Shown in pieces: positions 7,672 to 16,539 of a stretch of DNA of 64,000 bases. The DNA lies in NCBI RefSeq assembly GCF_002843235.3, contig NZ_CP031123.2:4030001-4094000 (forward strand), read 5' to 3'. The stretch comes from Providencia huaxiensis. GTDB taxonomy: Bacteria > Pseudomonadota > Gammaproteobacteria > Enterobacterales > Enterobacteriaceae. Every line of letters starts with the position of its first letter. The first letter of the stretch is position 1. The notes under the pieces are model-generated. The model ran no database searches. It saw nothing but the letters and a program-made list of their open reading frames with translations, and had not been told where the DNA came from. A program made the translations under genes and the position numbers.

Positions 7672-8982
7672 TTAAATCGCAATTCTAGTATCAATTACTC
7701 GTTCTGCTTTGCCTTGAGAACGGGGGATATCACCGCAATTTACAATACTAATACGGGTGCTAATACCCACCATCGATTTGATTCGGTGCTTTAAATGGTG
7801 GCAGATATTACAGCGTTCATCATAAGTGAGCTGTTCAGGGTGTTTGAGCTCAACACGGACAGATAAATTGTCCATATTGCCTTGGCGACCAATCTCTAAT
7901 TGGTAATGAGGAGAAAGTTCCTTAAATTGCATGATTTGTTCTTCAATCTGAGAAGGGAACACATTCACGCCGCGAATAATCATCATGTCATCTGAACGAC
8001 CGGTGATTTTACCAATTCGACGCATATTACGGTTGACCCCTTGCATGAGGTGGGTGAGGTCGCGGGTTCGGTAACGGATAACAGGCATAGCTTCTTTTGT
8101 AAGGGTAGTAAACACTAACTCACCATGCTCACCCGCCCCTAATGTTTTTAAGGTATTGGGGGAAATAATTTCTGGATAAAAATGGTCTTCCCAAATCGTT
8201 GGGCCGCTCTCGCCTGAATCCGCGCACTCCATAGCAACACCGGGCCCCATTACTTCAGATAAACCATAAATGTCTAATGCTTTGATACCAAGGCGGGTTT
8301 CAATTTCAGTTCTGAGGGATTCAGTCCAAGGTTCTGCACCAAATACGCCTAATCTAAGTGAGCACTTACTAGCATCTCCACCCATGATTTTCTCAAGTTC
8401 ATCAATAATACTTAAGCAGTACGATGGGGTTACCATGATCACATCGGGTTTGAAATCCGCGATTAGTTGCGCTTGTTTTTCAGTTTGCCCACCAGACATA
8501 GGAATAACTGCGGCTCCTAGGCGCTCCGCACCATAGTGGGCACCTAGCCCTCCGGTGAATAAGCCATAGCCGTAAGCAACATGGACTTTATCGCCTCGGA
8601 CAGTGCCTGCAGAGCGTAAACTACGGGCGATCAGGTCAGCCCAGTTATCGATGTCTCGTTGGGTGTAACCCACCACCGTTGGGCGGCCAGTAGTTCCCGA
8701 AGAGGCGTGAATACGGATGATTTGGTCCATTGGCACGGCAAAGGTGCTAAATGGGTAGTTTTCACGTAAATCCTGTTTGGTCGTGTAAGGGAATTTTTCG
8801 ATATCACTCAGTTGTTTGAAATCGTCAGGGTGTACACCCGCATCATCGAATTTTTTACGATACATGGGTACATTTTCATAGGCGTGAGTGAGTGTCCACT
8901 TCATTCGAGAATACTGTAAAGACTCGATCTCATCCCGCGATGCAAATTCAATTGGGTCGATGCTATCTTGTATATTGCTCAT
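7672..8982 (-). CDS. paaK: Phenylacetate-CoA ligase
   Basis: At 436 residues it is almost the length of E. coli PaaK (437). It activates phenylacetate with ATP and CoA, the entry step of the pathway. The adenylate-forming motif HASSGTTGRPTVVGYTQ lies near residues 92-108. The DIYGLSEVMGPG segment (A5) and the C-terminal GRSDDMMIIRGVNVFPSQIE hinge region are present. AGGAC precedes the ATG. It is the last gene of the leftward paaA-K series, separated from paaJ by a 118-bp gap. In E. coli paaX follows; here the accessory cluster does. Confidence 0.95.
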   Translation of the reverse strand: MSNIQDSIDPIEFASRDEIESLQYSRMKWTLTHAYENVPMYRKKFDDAGVHPDDFKQLSDIEKFPYTTKQDLRENYPFSTFAVPMDQIIRIHASSGTTGRPTVVGYTQRDIDNWADLIARSLRSAGTVRGDKVHVAYGYGLFTGGLGAHYGAERLGAAVIPMSGGQTEKQAQLIADFKPDVIMVTPSYCLSIIDELEKIMGGDASKCSLRLGVFGAEPWTESLRTEIETRLGIKALDIYGLSEVMGPGVAMECADSGESGPTIWEDHFYPEIISPNTLKTLGAGEHGELVFTTLTKEAMPVIRYRTRDLTHLMQGVNRNMRRIGKITGRSDDMMIIRGVNVFPSQIEEQIMQFKELSPHYQLEIGRQGNMDNLSVRVELKHPEQLTYDERCNICHHLKHRIKSMVGISTRISIVNCGDIPRSQGKAERVIDTRIAI

Positions 8983-9047
8983 AATTGCCTGTCCTCATAA
9001 TTATTATGGTTACCAGTTCACGCTAATCAATGACGTTCCTGGTATAA

Positions 9048-9080
9048 GCCTGAGCAGGTGTAGGGTTTCAGGCTGTTTTT
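9048..9080 (+). terminator. Terminator-shaped hairpin antisense to the paa operon
   Basis: AGCCTGA (9048-9054) pairs with TCAGGCT (9069-9075) and is followed on the + strand by GTTTTTTATTT. The U-tract is on the strand opposite to the paa genes, in the paaK-paaJ gap, so it would stop antisense rather than operon transcription. Confidence 0.4.
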
Positions 9081-9100
9081 TATTTGTAATAAGACGTTGT

Positions 9101-10303
9101 TCAGACTCGTTCAATAATCATTGCTATCCCTTGGCCAACGCCGATGCACATGGTGCATAATGCATAACGACCTTGTTTGCGGTGCAGCTCATTGATAGCA
9201 GCAATAACAAGCCTTGCCCCACTCATTCCAAGTGGATGACCTAGCGAAATTGCCCCTCCGTTAGGGTTAACGTGTGAGGCGTCATCAGGTAAACCAAGCC
9301 CCCTTAAAACGGCAAGTGCTTGTGCGGCAAAGGCTTCGTTTAATTCGATAACATCCATTTGTTCGATGGTGAGCCCTGCCATTTTTAATACTTTTTGCGA
9401 AGCAGGCAGCGGGCCGATGCCCATCAACCTTGGCTCGACTCCACAAGTAGCTGTAGCGATGATACGAGCCCGTGGTGTTAACCCTTGCTGCTTGGCAATC
9501 GTGTCGGATGCGATAATCAGTGCGGCAGCCCCGTCATTAACACCGGAGGCATTACCCGCTGTTACCGTTCCGTTATCGCGAAATGGCGTTTTTAGTTTTT
9601 GTAGTTGTTCAAAAGTCGTTTCTGCTCTTGGGTGTTCGTCTTCGCTGACGACGTATTCACTTTTACGCTGTTTGACCGTAACAGGGATGATTTCTTGCGC
9701 AAAAATGCCGCTAACTTTTGCAGTTTCGGTGCGTTGTTGGCTGCGCAATGCAAAAGCATCTTGGTCTTCACGGCTAATTTTGTAGGTTTCAGCCACATTT
9801 TCCGCAGTTTCTGGCATCGAATCTGTGGAAAACTGTTGTTCCATTAGTGGGTTGATAAACCGCCAACCAATAGTGGTATCAAACACTTGTGCTTGGCGTG
9901 AGAATGCAGATTCTTGTTTGCCCATGACAAACGGTGCTCGGCTCATGGACTCAACACCTCCGGCAATCATCAGCCCAGACTCCCCAGCTTTGATGCTTCT
10001 TGCCGCTAATGCAATGGCATCTAGCCCAGAGCCACATAGGCGGTTAATGGTGGTTCCAGAAACGGAAACAGGGAGCCCGGATAACAGCCCAGCCATACGT
10101 GCCACATTACGGTTGTCTTCTCCTGCTTGGTTTGCGCAACCCAAAATAATGTCATCAGTCAATGACCAATCAAGTTGTGGGTGCCTCTCCATTAGGGCTT
10201 TTAATGGCACTGTGGCAAGGTCGTCAGGACGTAATGGTGACAAAGCGCCACCGTAGCGGCCAATTGGGGTGCGGACACCATCACAAATAAACGCATCTAT
10301 CAT
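9101..10303 (-). CDS. paaJ: 3-oxoadipyl-CoA / 3-oxo-5,6-dehydrosuberyl-CoA thiolase
   Basis: A 400-residue thiolase. The acyl-accepting Cys lies in NRLCGSGLDAI near residue 90, and the C-terminal motifs NPNGGAISLGHPLGMSGAR and the CIGVGQG cysteine complete the active site. It performs both thiolytic steps of phenylacetate degradation, releasing acetyl-CoA and finally succinyl-CoA. The start codon overlaps the paaI stop by four bases (ATGA), so the two are translationally coupled. Length and motifs match E. coli PaaJ; related PcaF is possible by sequence but excluded by context. Confidence 0.93.
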   Translation of the reverse strand: MIDAFICDGVRTPIGRYGGALSPLRPDDLATVPLKALMERHPQLDWSLTDDIILGCANQAGEDNRNVARMAGLLSGLPVSVSGTTINRLCGSGLDAIALAARSIKAGESGLMIAGGVESMSRAPFVMGKQESAFSRQAQVFDTTIGWRFINPLMEQQFSTDSMPETAENVAETYKISREDQDAFALRSQQRTETAKVSGIFAQEIIPVTVKQRKSEYVVSEDEHPRAETTFEQLQKLKTPFRDNGTVTAGNASGVNDGAAALIIASDTIAKQQGLTPRARIIATATCGVEPRLMGIGPLPASQKVLKMAGLTIEQMDVIELNEAFAAQALAVLRGLGLPDDASHVNPNGGAISLGHPLGMSGARLVIAAINELHRKQGRYALCTMCIGVGQGIAMIIERV

Positions 10304-10740
10304 GATTGTTCTCCTGTTAAACGATGGCCTAACCGATGAGAACGACCGTGGAATAGCGCGAGTGTTTTGCCATCTTGGTTCGTTATCTCTACTTCATATA
10401 AACCGTTGCGTTTGCCTTGGTGTTGCATTGTGGCGGTGGCGGTTAGTAAGTCACCTTCAAAACCGGGACGAATAAAATCAATGGAACACATTGAGGCAAC
10501 AGCGGCATGCCCTTGGCTATTACAGGCGTAGGCAAATGCAGTGTCGGCAAGGCTAAATAACTGCCCACCGTGGCAGGTTTTATGACCGTTAAGCATTTTT
10601 GCTGTGATAGGCATTTTCAATTGCGCAAAGCCCTCTTCGACTTTTTCAATGGACATACCCATAGCTTTTGCGCATGCATCATCACGGTACATAATGTGAG
10701 CTGATTGCTGAGCTAGCGTATCGTTTGGCAGTGAAATCAT
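10300..10740 (-). CDS. paaI: Hydroxyphenylacetyl-CoA thioesterase
   Basis: A 146-residue hot-dog-fold thioesterase with the motif GHKTCHGGQLFSLADTAFAY around residues 53-72, where the Asp is the expected catalytic residue. PaaI hydrolyses ring-hydroxylated phenylacetyl-CoAs and is thought to rescue CoA from dead-end intermediates. It overlaps both neighbours: four bases with paaH upstream and four with paaJ downstream. Confidence 0.92.
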   Translation of the reverse strand: MISLPNDTLAQQSAHIMYRDDACAKAMGMSIEKVEEGFAQLKMPITAKMLNGHKTCHGGQLFSLADTAFAYACNSQGHAAVASMCSIDFIRPGFEGDLLTATATMQHQGKRNGLYEVEITNQDGKTLALFHGRSHRLGHRLTGEQS

Positions 10741-12287
10741 GGTATCTCCTTGAAAGTTAAAGATTGATAACCCGCTGCTAATTGCCTTAAAAGCGGGTTC
10801 GGCCGATAACGGGTGTCCCCATAAAACTGAGCCAAATTTTCAAGAACTGACAGCACGCGTTGCCAGCCTAGTTGCATACCCCAAGCAAGTGGGCCTTTGG
10901 GGTAATTCACCCCAAAACACATGGCATTATCGGTATCTAAAGCAGTTGCTATCCCCTTATTGACGATATCTAACGCTTCATTGCATAACATCGCGACCGT
11001 TCTCATGGTTAACAGCGCTGGGTAGTCGGGTAATACAATCACGTGTTTCCCTAATGATTGAAAAAACGCGATAGCTTGCTGGTTTTGTTGCGCATTATTT
11101 TGTGCTGCACAGCTTAACGTGATGGTTGTTGCGGCAAGGTAATTTGCCGATAAGTCAAAATGCACGACGGCTTGTTTTTGTGTTTGCGCATGTGATGATG
11201 TCAATTCACCATTCGTTAACATAATAATAACGTCATTAACAATAAGTGTCGGGGATTGTTCGGAATGTTGTGTTAATCCTTCGAGAGAGATCCCATTTTC
11301 AGTTAAAAGCTGCGCAAACTCAGGAAATATCTGCCAATCGCCACGAGCTTTTATATTTTGAGGTTGGTCAAGGTGGATTTTTTCTGCAACGGAGGGTAAA
11401 GGTTGAGGTTTATTATCATCATAATGATAAAACCCTTGCTTCGATTTACGGCCTAAATGACCAGCTTGGACTAATTCCAATTGCATTAATGAGGTTTGAA
11501 AGCGTGGGTCATAGCCGAAGGCCTGAAATACCGACTCAGTCACTGCATAGTTCACATCATGGCCAATCAAATCAGTTAGTTGTAATGGCCCCATAGCGAA
11601 ACCCCCTGCGTCACGTATTGCGCTGTCTAATGTGGCAGGAGACGCAATTTGTTCTTCAAGGGCACGTAATGTTTCAGCGTAGAATGGTCTGGCGACACGA
11701 TTAACAATAAAACCAGGAGTTGAACGACAAACTACAGGCACTTTTCCAAATGATAGTGTCAATTCTTTCAGCTGTTTTATCACTGTATCTGATGTTTCTA
11801 GCCCACGGATCACTTCAACCAATTTCATCACGGGAGCAGGGTTAAAAAAGTGTAACCCTGCAAGGCGCTCAGGATGTGTGAGTTGTTTACCGATTGCGGT
11901 AATTGATAAAGATGAAGTATTACTAGCAAAAATGGTTTTTTCGTTACAAATGCCTTCAAGTTCACTGAAAATAGCTTGTTTGATTTCAAGTTTTTCAGCA
12001 ACAGCTTCTATTACCAATTGTGCATCCGACAGTGCCGAGAGGCTTTTTGCCACTGCAATTTTTGCGATAATCGCCTCAGTGACCTCGGGTTTTGCTTTTC
12101 CTTGCTCAACACGTTTGCGTAAACGCAGGGTCATCGTTGACAGACTATGGTTTAAGACATCTTGGTTAACATCAAACAACAAGACACGTAAACCCGCGCT
12201 CGCGGCAACTTGCGCTATACCAATCCCCATGGTTCCAGCGCCAATTACCGCGACGGTGTTGATGGTTAAATTCAAAGGTAAGGTCAT
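10737..12287 (-). CDS. paaH: 3-hydroxyadipyl-CoA dehydrogenase
   Basis: This 516-residue enzyme has an N-terminal Rossmann motif (VAVIGAGTMGIGIAQVA, residues about 13-29), the catalytic-domain signature GLHFFNPAPVMKLVEVI and two C-terminal 3-hydroxyacyl-CoA dehydrogenase domains; the second contains NYPKGPLAWG. It oxidises 3-hydroxyadipyl-CoA with NAD+. It is about 40 residues longer than E. coli PaaH (475), in the range of the longer forms found in other proteobacteria. It starts two bases after paaG. Confidence 0.93.
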   Translation of the reverse strand: MTLPLNLTINTVAVIGAGTMGIGIAQVAASAGLRVLLFDVNQDVLNHSLSTMTLRLRKRVEQGKAKPEVTEAIIAKIAVAKSLSALSDAQLVIEAVAEKLEIKQAIFSELEGICNEKTIFASNTSSLSITAIGKQLTHPERLAGLHFFNPAPVMKLVEVIRGLETSDTVIKQLKELTLSFGKVPVVCRSTPGFIVNRVARPFYAETLRALEEQIASPATLDSAIRDAGGFAMGPLQLTDLIGHDVNYAVTESVFQAFGYDPRFQTSLMQLELVQAGHLGRKSKQGFYHYDDNKPQPLPSVAEKIHLDQPQNIKARGDWQIFPEFAQLLTENGISLEGLTQHSEQSPTLIVNDVIIMLTNGELTSSHAQTQKQAVVHFDLSANYLAATTITLSCAAQNNAQQNQQAIAFFQSLGKHVIVLPDYPALLTMRTVAMLCNEALDIVNKGIATALDTDNAMCFGVNYPKGPLAWGMQLGWQRVLSVLENLAQFYGDTRYRPNPLLRQLAAGYQSLTFKEIP

Positions 12288-12289
12288 GA

Positions 12290-13084
12290 TTATCTTCCTT
12301 TAAACTGTGGTTCACGTTTATTTAAAAAAGCATTAACCCCTTCGCGATAATCTTCACTTCTCCCGCCAAGGCGCTGTAAGTCACGCTCAAGGTTGAGTTG
12401 CTCATCAAGAGTATTAGTTGCTGCGGCATAAATGGCCTTTTTGATAAGCCCTAAGCCATAAGTAGGTTGGGTTGCAAGGTGTTGTGCAAGCTGTTGAGCG
12501 GTATTAATGAGTTCTTCATTTTCAGTCACCTGCCAAATCATTCCCCACTGTAATGCTTGTTCTGCACTTATTTTGTCGCCTAATAACGCCATCCCCATTG
12601 CTCGTGCATGGCCTGCTAACTGAGGTAAAAACCAGCTCCCCCCTGAGTCAGGAACCAAGCCAAGGCGGCAAAAAGATTGAATAAAATTGGCACTTTTTGC
12701 TGCGATAACAATATCGCCCACGAGTGCAATGGCAGCGCCTGCACCTGCGGCAACACCATTGACCGCGCAAATAATCGGTTTCGGTAGTGCGGTTAGGCGA
12801 CGGATCAAGGGGTTATAGTAAGTTTCAACAGAAAAACCGAGATCAGGAACTTCACTCCCCACGCTCACATTGCGATCATTTAGATCTTGTCCGGCACAAA
12901 ATCCACGGCCTGCGCCAGTGATCACTAAACAGCGTACGGTTTCATCGCGTTCTGCTATTTTGATCGCTTCACTGAGCTGGCGATGCATTTCATCATTAAA
13001 GCTATTCAATCTATCAGGGCGATTGAGAGTGACGGTGAGAACCCCATTTTCTAACGTAGTGAGGATCATTGCTTCATTGGTCAT
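12290..13084 (-). CDS. paaG: 1,2-epoxyphenylacetyl-CoA isomerase
   Basis: A crotonase-superfamily protein of 264 residues. The oxyanion-hole segments are GAGRGFCAGQDLNDRN (about residues 57-72) and NGVAAGAGAAIALVGD (about 109-124), and Asp in LGLVPDSGGSW is the usual catalytic acid. It converts the ring epoxide to oxepin-CoA and also shifts a later double bond. The gene lies between paaF and paaH with almost no spacing. Confidence 0.92.
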   Translation of the reverse strand: MTNEAMILTTLENGVLTVTLNRPDRLNSFNDEMHRQLSEAIKIAERDETVRCLVITGAGRGFCAGQDLNDRNVSVGSEVPDLGFSVETYYNPLIRRLTALPKPIICAVNGVAAGAGAAIALVGDIVIAAKSANFIQSFCRLGLVPDSGGSWFLPQLAGHARAMGMALLGDKISAEQALQWGMIWQVTENEELINTAQQLAQHLATQPTYGLGLIKKAIYAAATNTLDEQLNLERDLQRLGGRSEDYREGVNAFLNKREPQFKGR

Positions 13085-13086
13085 GA

Positions 13087-13860
13087 TTATTGTCCTGTAA
13101 ATTGAGGTTTTCGTTTTTCGAAGAATGCCTCGATCCCTTCACGTCGATCGTTCGTCCCCGCTAAAGTCACAAAGTATTGGCGCTCAAGTTGTAACCCTTC
13201 GGTAAGGTGGTTTTCTTGAGAATGCACCAGTGAGGCTTTTGCGGCTTGTACGGCTAAAGGCGCATGCATCGCGATGCGCTCTGCCAGTTTTTGGGCGCGT
13301 TCTAGCACTAATTTATCCACACAAATTTCGCTGATTAACCCTGCTTGCAACGCATGTTTTGCACTGATCGGTTCACCCGTTAGTACCATTTGCATGGCGA
13401 GGGATTTGCCCACCGCACGGATTAAACGCTGTGTTCCTCCCGCGCCTGGCATTAAACCCAGAGTAATTTCGGGTAACCCGAAGCGAGCTGATTCACCGGC
13501 AATAATGATGTCGCTGGCGAGTAATAATTCAAAACCTGCCCCTAGAGCATAACCATTCGCAGCACTAATAATGGGCTTTGATATCATCGATAACCTGCGC
13601 CAAACTTGGGGACGTTTATCGGTGATCGCGTTAGCAACGGTTTGTTGCTGTAGTTCTTTAAGGTCGGCACCGGCCGCGAAAAAACGCGGATTGCCGGTGA
13701 TCACGATCGCCCCGATCTCATCATTTATTTGTGCTTGTTCGAGGTGCTGAACCAGCAACTCTAAACAGGCGGTGCTCAGGGCATTACGCACTTCTGGACG
13801 GTTTAACGTGAGAGTCAAAACTCGGTTATGTTGTTGTGATAAAATCCAATGGTTTTCCAT
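13087..13860 (-). CDS. paaF: 2,3-dehydroadipyl-CoA hydratase
   Basis: A crotonase-fold enoyl-CoA hydratase of 257 residues. Oxyanion-hole motifs are NPRFFAAGADLKEL and NGYALGAGFELLLASD, and both glutamates of classical hydratases are present in FGLPEITLGLMPGAGG. It hydrates 2,3-dehydroadipyl-CoA before PaaH. It begins eight bases after paaE. Confidence 0.92.
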   Translation of the reverse strand: MENHWILSQQHNRVLTLTLNRPEVRNALSTACLELLVQHLEQAQINDEIGAIVITGNPRFFAAGADLKELQQQTVANAITDKRPQVWRRLSMISKPIISAANGYALGAGFELLLASDIIIAGESARFGLPEITLGLMPGAGGTQRLIRAVGKSLAMQMVLTGEPISAKHALQAGLISEICVDKLVLERAQKLAERIAMHAPLAVQAAKASLVHSQENHLTEGLQLERQYFVTLAGTNDRREGIEAFFEKRKPQFTGQ

Positions 13861-13868
13861 TACAGCTC

Positions 13869-14927
13869 CTACACGTCAAAGTCTAGAACAACACCATCGC
13901 CTTTTGGCCACGCTTGGCAGCTAAGGATGTACCCCGCAGCGATTTGGTCAGGCTCAAGGCTGTAATTGACCCCCATTTCCACTTCACCAGAGCGCAATTT
14001 ACATTTGCAGGTTGCGCAAACGCCCCCTTTACAGGCGTAGGGTAAATCCGCGCCTTGGCGCAGTGCGGCATCCAAAATACTGTCATCTTGACTATCCATG
14101 GCAATGTCCATGGTTCTGCCATCAAGGTGAATACTGACTTGGCGTGTTTCGCTAGTCATGGCGGTTGCGGGTTTGAATTTGGTGCCTGAAGTGTTGAAAC
14201 GCTCGGTGTGAACATATTCCTTTGGCATGCCATAGCCGACTAAAGTGTCATGCACTTCATCCATCATGCTGTCAGGCCCACAAATGAACGCTCGGTTAAA
14301 TTGTTTAAAATTCAATAAGGTTTTGCCTAATGCACTGAGCTGCTGTTGGCTAATTCTGCCACTGAGTAGTTCGCTATCCTGTTGTTCTTGGCTAAATAAA
14401 TAGAGAACTTGAAAGCGTGTAGAAAAACGGTTTTTCAGGTCTGCGATGCTTTCTTTAAACATCACAGAGCGGCTATTGCGGTTACCATAAATCAACACAA
14501 AACTGCTTTTTGGCTCAGTTTGTAATGTGGCTTTAATGATGGAGAGCAATGGTGTGATCCCAGAGCCTGCAGCAACGGCAAGGTAGTGTGCGTGGGTATC
14601 TGCCTCTGGCTGGTAACCAAATTGCCCTTGGGGAACCATGACATCAAGGCTATCGCCAACTTGTAGCTCTTGGTTAACGAAATTAGAGAAGCGCCCTTCG
14701 TAAATGGCTTTCACCCCAATTTTTAGTGTGTTTTCATCCGGTGAACTGCAAATGGAATAACAGCGACGTAGGTTTTCGCCATTAATAGAGGCCTTCAGTG
14801 TGAGATGTTGCCCTGGGCGGTAATGATATTGCTCTCGTAATGCATCTGGTACGTTAAAAGTAATGGCGACAGCTTCAGGGGTGTCACGCTCAATGGCAGC
14901 AATACTTAAACGATGAAATACAGTCAT
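13869..14927 (-). CDS. paaE: Phenylacetyl-CoA epoxidase, reductase subunit
   Basis: I chose the ATG at 14927 (MTVFHRLSIAAIERDTPEAV, 352 residues) because it matches the family N-terminus and has AGGGG upstream; a longer frame reaches 14960. Domains in order: FAD-binding barrel with RRCYSICSS (flavin-binding RxYS), NAD(P)H domain with AVAAGSGITPLLSI, and a C-terminal [2Fe-2S] ferredoxin domain with CKGGVCATCKC. It passes electrons from NADPH to the di-iron centre of PaaA in the PaaABCE complex. Confidence 0.94.
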   Translation of the reverse strand: MTVFHRLSIAAIERDTPEAVAITFNVPDALREQYHYRPGQHLTLKASINGENLRRCYSICSSPDENTLKIGVKAIYEGRFSNFVNQELQVGDSLDVMVPQGQFGYQPEADTHAHYLAVAAGSGITPLLSIIKATLQTEPKSSFVLIYGNRNSRSVMFKESIADLKNRFSTRFQVLYLFSQEQQDSELLSGRISQQQLSALGKTLLNFKQFNRAFICGPDSMMDEVHDTLVGYGMPKEYVHTERFNTSGTKFKPATAMTSETRQVSIHLDGRTMDIAMDSQDDSILDAALRQGADLPYACKGGVCATCKCKLRSGEVEMGVNYSLEPDQIAAGYILSCQAWPKGDGVVLDFDV

Positions 14928-14937
14928 ATGGGTGCCC

Positions 14938-15447
14938 CTAAATACATTTAAAGTAATCAAACGGTTCTAAGCATTCAGTGCATCGATACAATGCCTTACA
15001 TGCAGTGGAACCAAATTCACTAATTTTTTCGGTCTGCTCGCTGTCACAACGTGGGCAACGAACCGCACCTTTGTGTTCTGGGTGCTCGCAGGACGTACCT
15101 TGTGGTGGTGCGATACCGAATTCACGCAAGCGCCTTTTCGCATCTTGATTCATCCAATCTGTTGTCCAAGCTGGGGTTAACAGAATTTCGATGTCGATGT
15201 TTGGAAAACCGGCATTACCTAGAACAGTTTTGATTTCATTGATTAAAAATTCAGTTGCTGGGCAACCTGAGTAGGTAGGTGTAAAAATAACTTTCCAACC
15301 CTGAGCTGCAGGTAGCACATTGCGGATCATGCCGAGATCAGTAATAGAGAGTGCGGGTAGCTCAGGATCGGGTATTTGGTGAAGCTGTTGCCAGATCTGG
15401 TGAACCTGGGGCGATTGAAGCTCGCGATATTGCAGTCTCTGTTCCAT
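14938..15447 (-). CDS. paaD: Phenylacetyl-CoA epoxidase-associated MIP18/DUF59 protein PaaD
   Basis: The start at 15447 (MEQRLQYRELQSPQVHQIWQ, about 169 residues) fits the family; an upstream start at 15486 would overlap paaC more. The MIP18-like domain holds IPDPELPALSITDLGM, and a C-terminal zinc-ribbon-like region has CPRC and CTEC pairs. PaaD is needed for epoxidase activity, probably by helping load Fe-S or iron cofactors, but is not a subunit of the purified complex. It overlaps the upstream end of the nominal paaE frame. Confidence 0.92.
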   Translation of the reverse strand: MEQRLQYRELQSPQVHQIWQQLHQIPDPELPALSITDLGMIRNVLPAAQGWKVIFTPTYSGCPATEFLINEIKTVLGNAGFPNIDIEILLTPAWTTDWMNQDAKRRLREFGIAPPQGTSCEHPEHKGAVRCPRCDSEQTEKISEFGSTACKALYRCTECLEPFDYFKCI

Positions 15448-15451
15448 AACA

Positions 15452-16210
15452 TCACCACTGGCTGTTCGGGTAAGCGCGTTGCACAAACTGCAATTGCGTT
15501 AATAACAAGCCCAAGTGTTCTGTATGGCTGCCTTGCTTGCCGCCTAAGCGATACGCGTTTTTCTCCGGTATAGTGAGGGTCGCTTCAGTGAATGTTTCGT
15601 TAATGGTGTTAACCCATGCGGCTTGTAAAGTGCGCGGGTCAACGGCGATATCTGCTTCGCTGAGTGTGATTTCAACGTCATCAGCATGGAAAAGTTCGCC
15701 AGTGAAACGCCATAGCTCATTGACTGAACGTTGGATCCGTTGATGGCTTTCTTCACTGCCATCCCCTAAACGGATCATCCAACCACGGCTAAAACGCAAG
15801 TGATAAACGGCTTCTTTGAGGGATTTCTCTGCAATGGCTGACAGTTGTTCATCACGGCTATGAATTAGCGCTTCATATAATGGAACATGATAAGCATCCA
15901 TAAAAAATTGGCGCACTAGAGTGTCATCAAAGCCATTGTTGGGTTGCTCAACCAGTAATAAATTGCTGAACTCTCGTTCATCGCGCAAAAAGGCAAGGGT
16001 GTCTTCATCACACCCAGCCCCTTTTAATTGCGCGGCATAGCTTAAAAAGTTACGCGCTTGCCCTAGCAAATCTAAGCCGATATTCGATAGCGCTAGGTCA
16101 ATTTCGAGCTCAGGGGCATGGCCGCACCACTCGCACAGGCGCTGCGCTAAAACTAAGGGGGTATCGCCAAGGCGTAATGTGTAATGGTGGAGCTGTTCTT
16201 GTTGGTTCAT
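15452..16210 (-). CDS. paaC: Phenylacetyl-CoA epoxidase, structural subunit
   Basis: The likely start is the ATG at 16210 (MNQQEQLHHYTLRLGDTPLV, 252 residues; E. coli 248), preceded by GGAG. The upstream 39 residues of the open frame do not resemble the family. PaaC is a ferritin-fold subunit related to PaaA that has lost metal binding and supports the PaaA heterodimer; FLSYAAQLKGAG and SRDEQLSAIAEKSLKEAVYH are recognisable. Confidence 0.93.
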   Translation of the reverse strand: MNQQEQLHHYTLRLGDTPLVLAQRLCEWCGHAPELEIDLALSNIGLDLLGQARNFLSYAAQLKGAGCDEDTLAFLRDEREFSNLLLVEQPNNGFDDTLVRQFFMDAYHVPLYEALIHSRDEQLSAIAEKSLKEAVYHLRFSRGWMIRLGDGSEESHQRIQRSVNELWRFTGELFHADDVEITLSEADIAVDPRTLQAAWVNTINETFTEATLTIPEKNAYRLGGKQGSHTEHLGLLLTQLQFVQRAYPNSQW

Positions 16211-16220
16211 GGCAAGCTCC

Positions 16221-16508
16221 TTACATATTTTTGATGCCATCAGGGATGGTATAGAAAGTTGGGTGACGATAGACCTTGGTGTCCGCAGGGTCGAAGAACG
16301 TACTTTTGTCTTCGGGCTGTGAGGCAATTAAATGTGCGGCCTTCACCACCCAAATTGAGCAGCCTTCACTACGTCTTGTATACGCATCGCGTGCATTTTC
16401 CAGTGCCATTTGGTCATCAGCAGCATGTAAACTGCCAACATGGCGATGCGCAAGCCCTTGCTTACTACGGACAAAAACTTCATATAAAGGCCAATCTTGA
16501 TTGCTCAT
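16221..16508 (-). CDS. paaB: Phenylacetyl-CoA epoxidase, subunit B
   Basis: A 95-residue protein typical of PaaB, with N-terminal WPLYEVFVRSKQGLAHRHVG and a conserved GSLHAADDQMALENARDAY segment. PaaB bridges the PaaAC heterodimers in the epoxidase complex. It sits between paaA and paaC, 10 bases from the chosen paaC start. Confidence 0.94.
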   Translation of the reverse strand: MSNQDWPLYEVFVRSKQGLAHRHVGSLHAADDQMALENARDAYTRRSEGCSIWVVKAAHLIASQPEDKSTFFDPADTKVYRHPTFYTIPDGIKNM

Positions 16509-16539
16509 GGTGTTTTCCTTTTCGTAAAATGGTCAGTGA

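Noticed and set aside
9825..10256. 143-codon forward frame opposite paaJ
   Set aside because: It lies entirely antisense to a strongly conserved thiolase and shows no protein-like motif.
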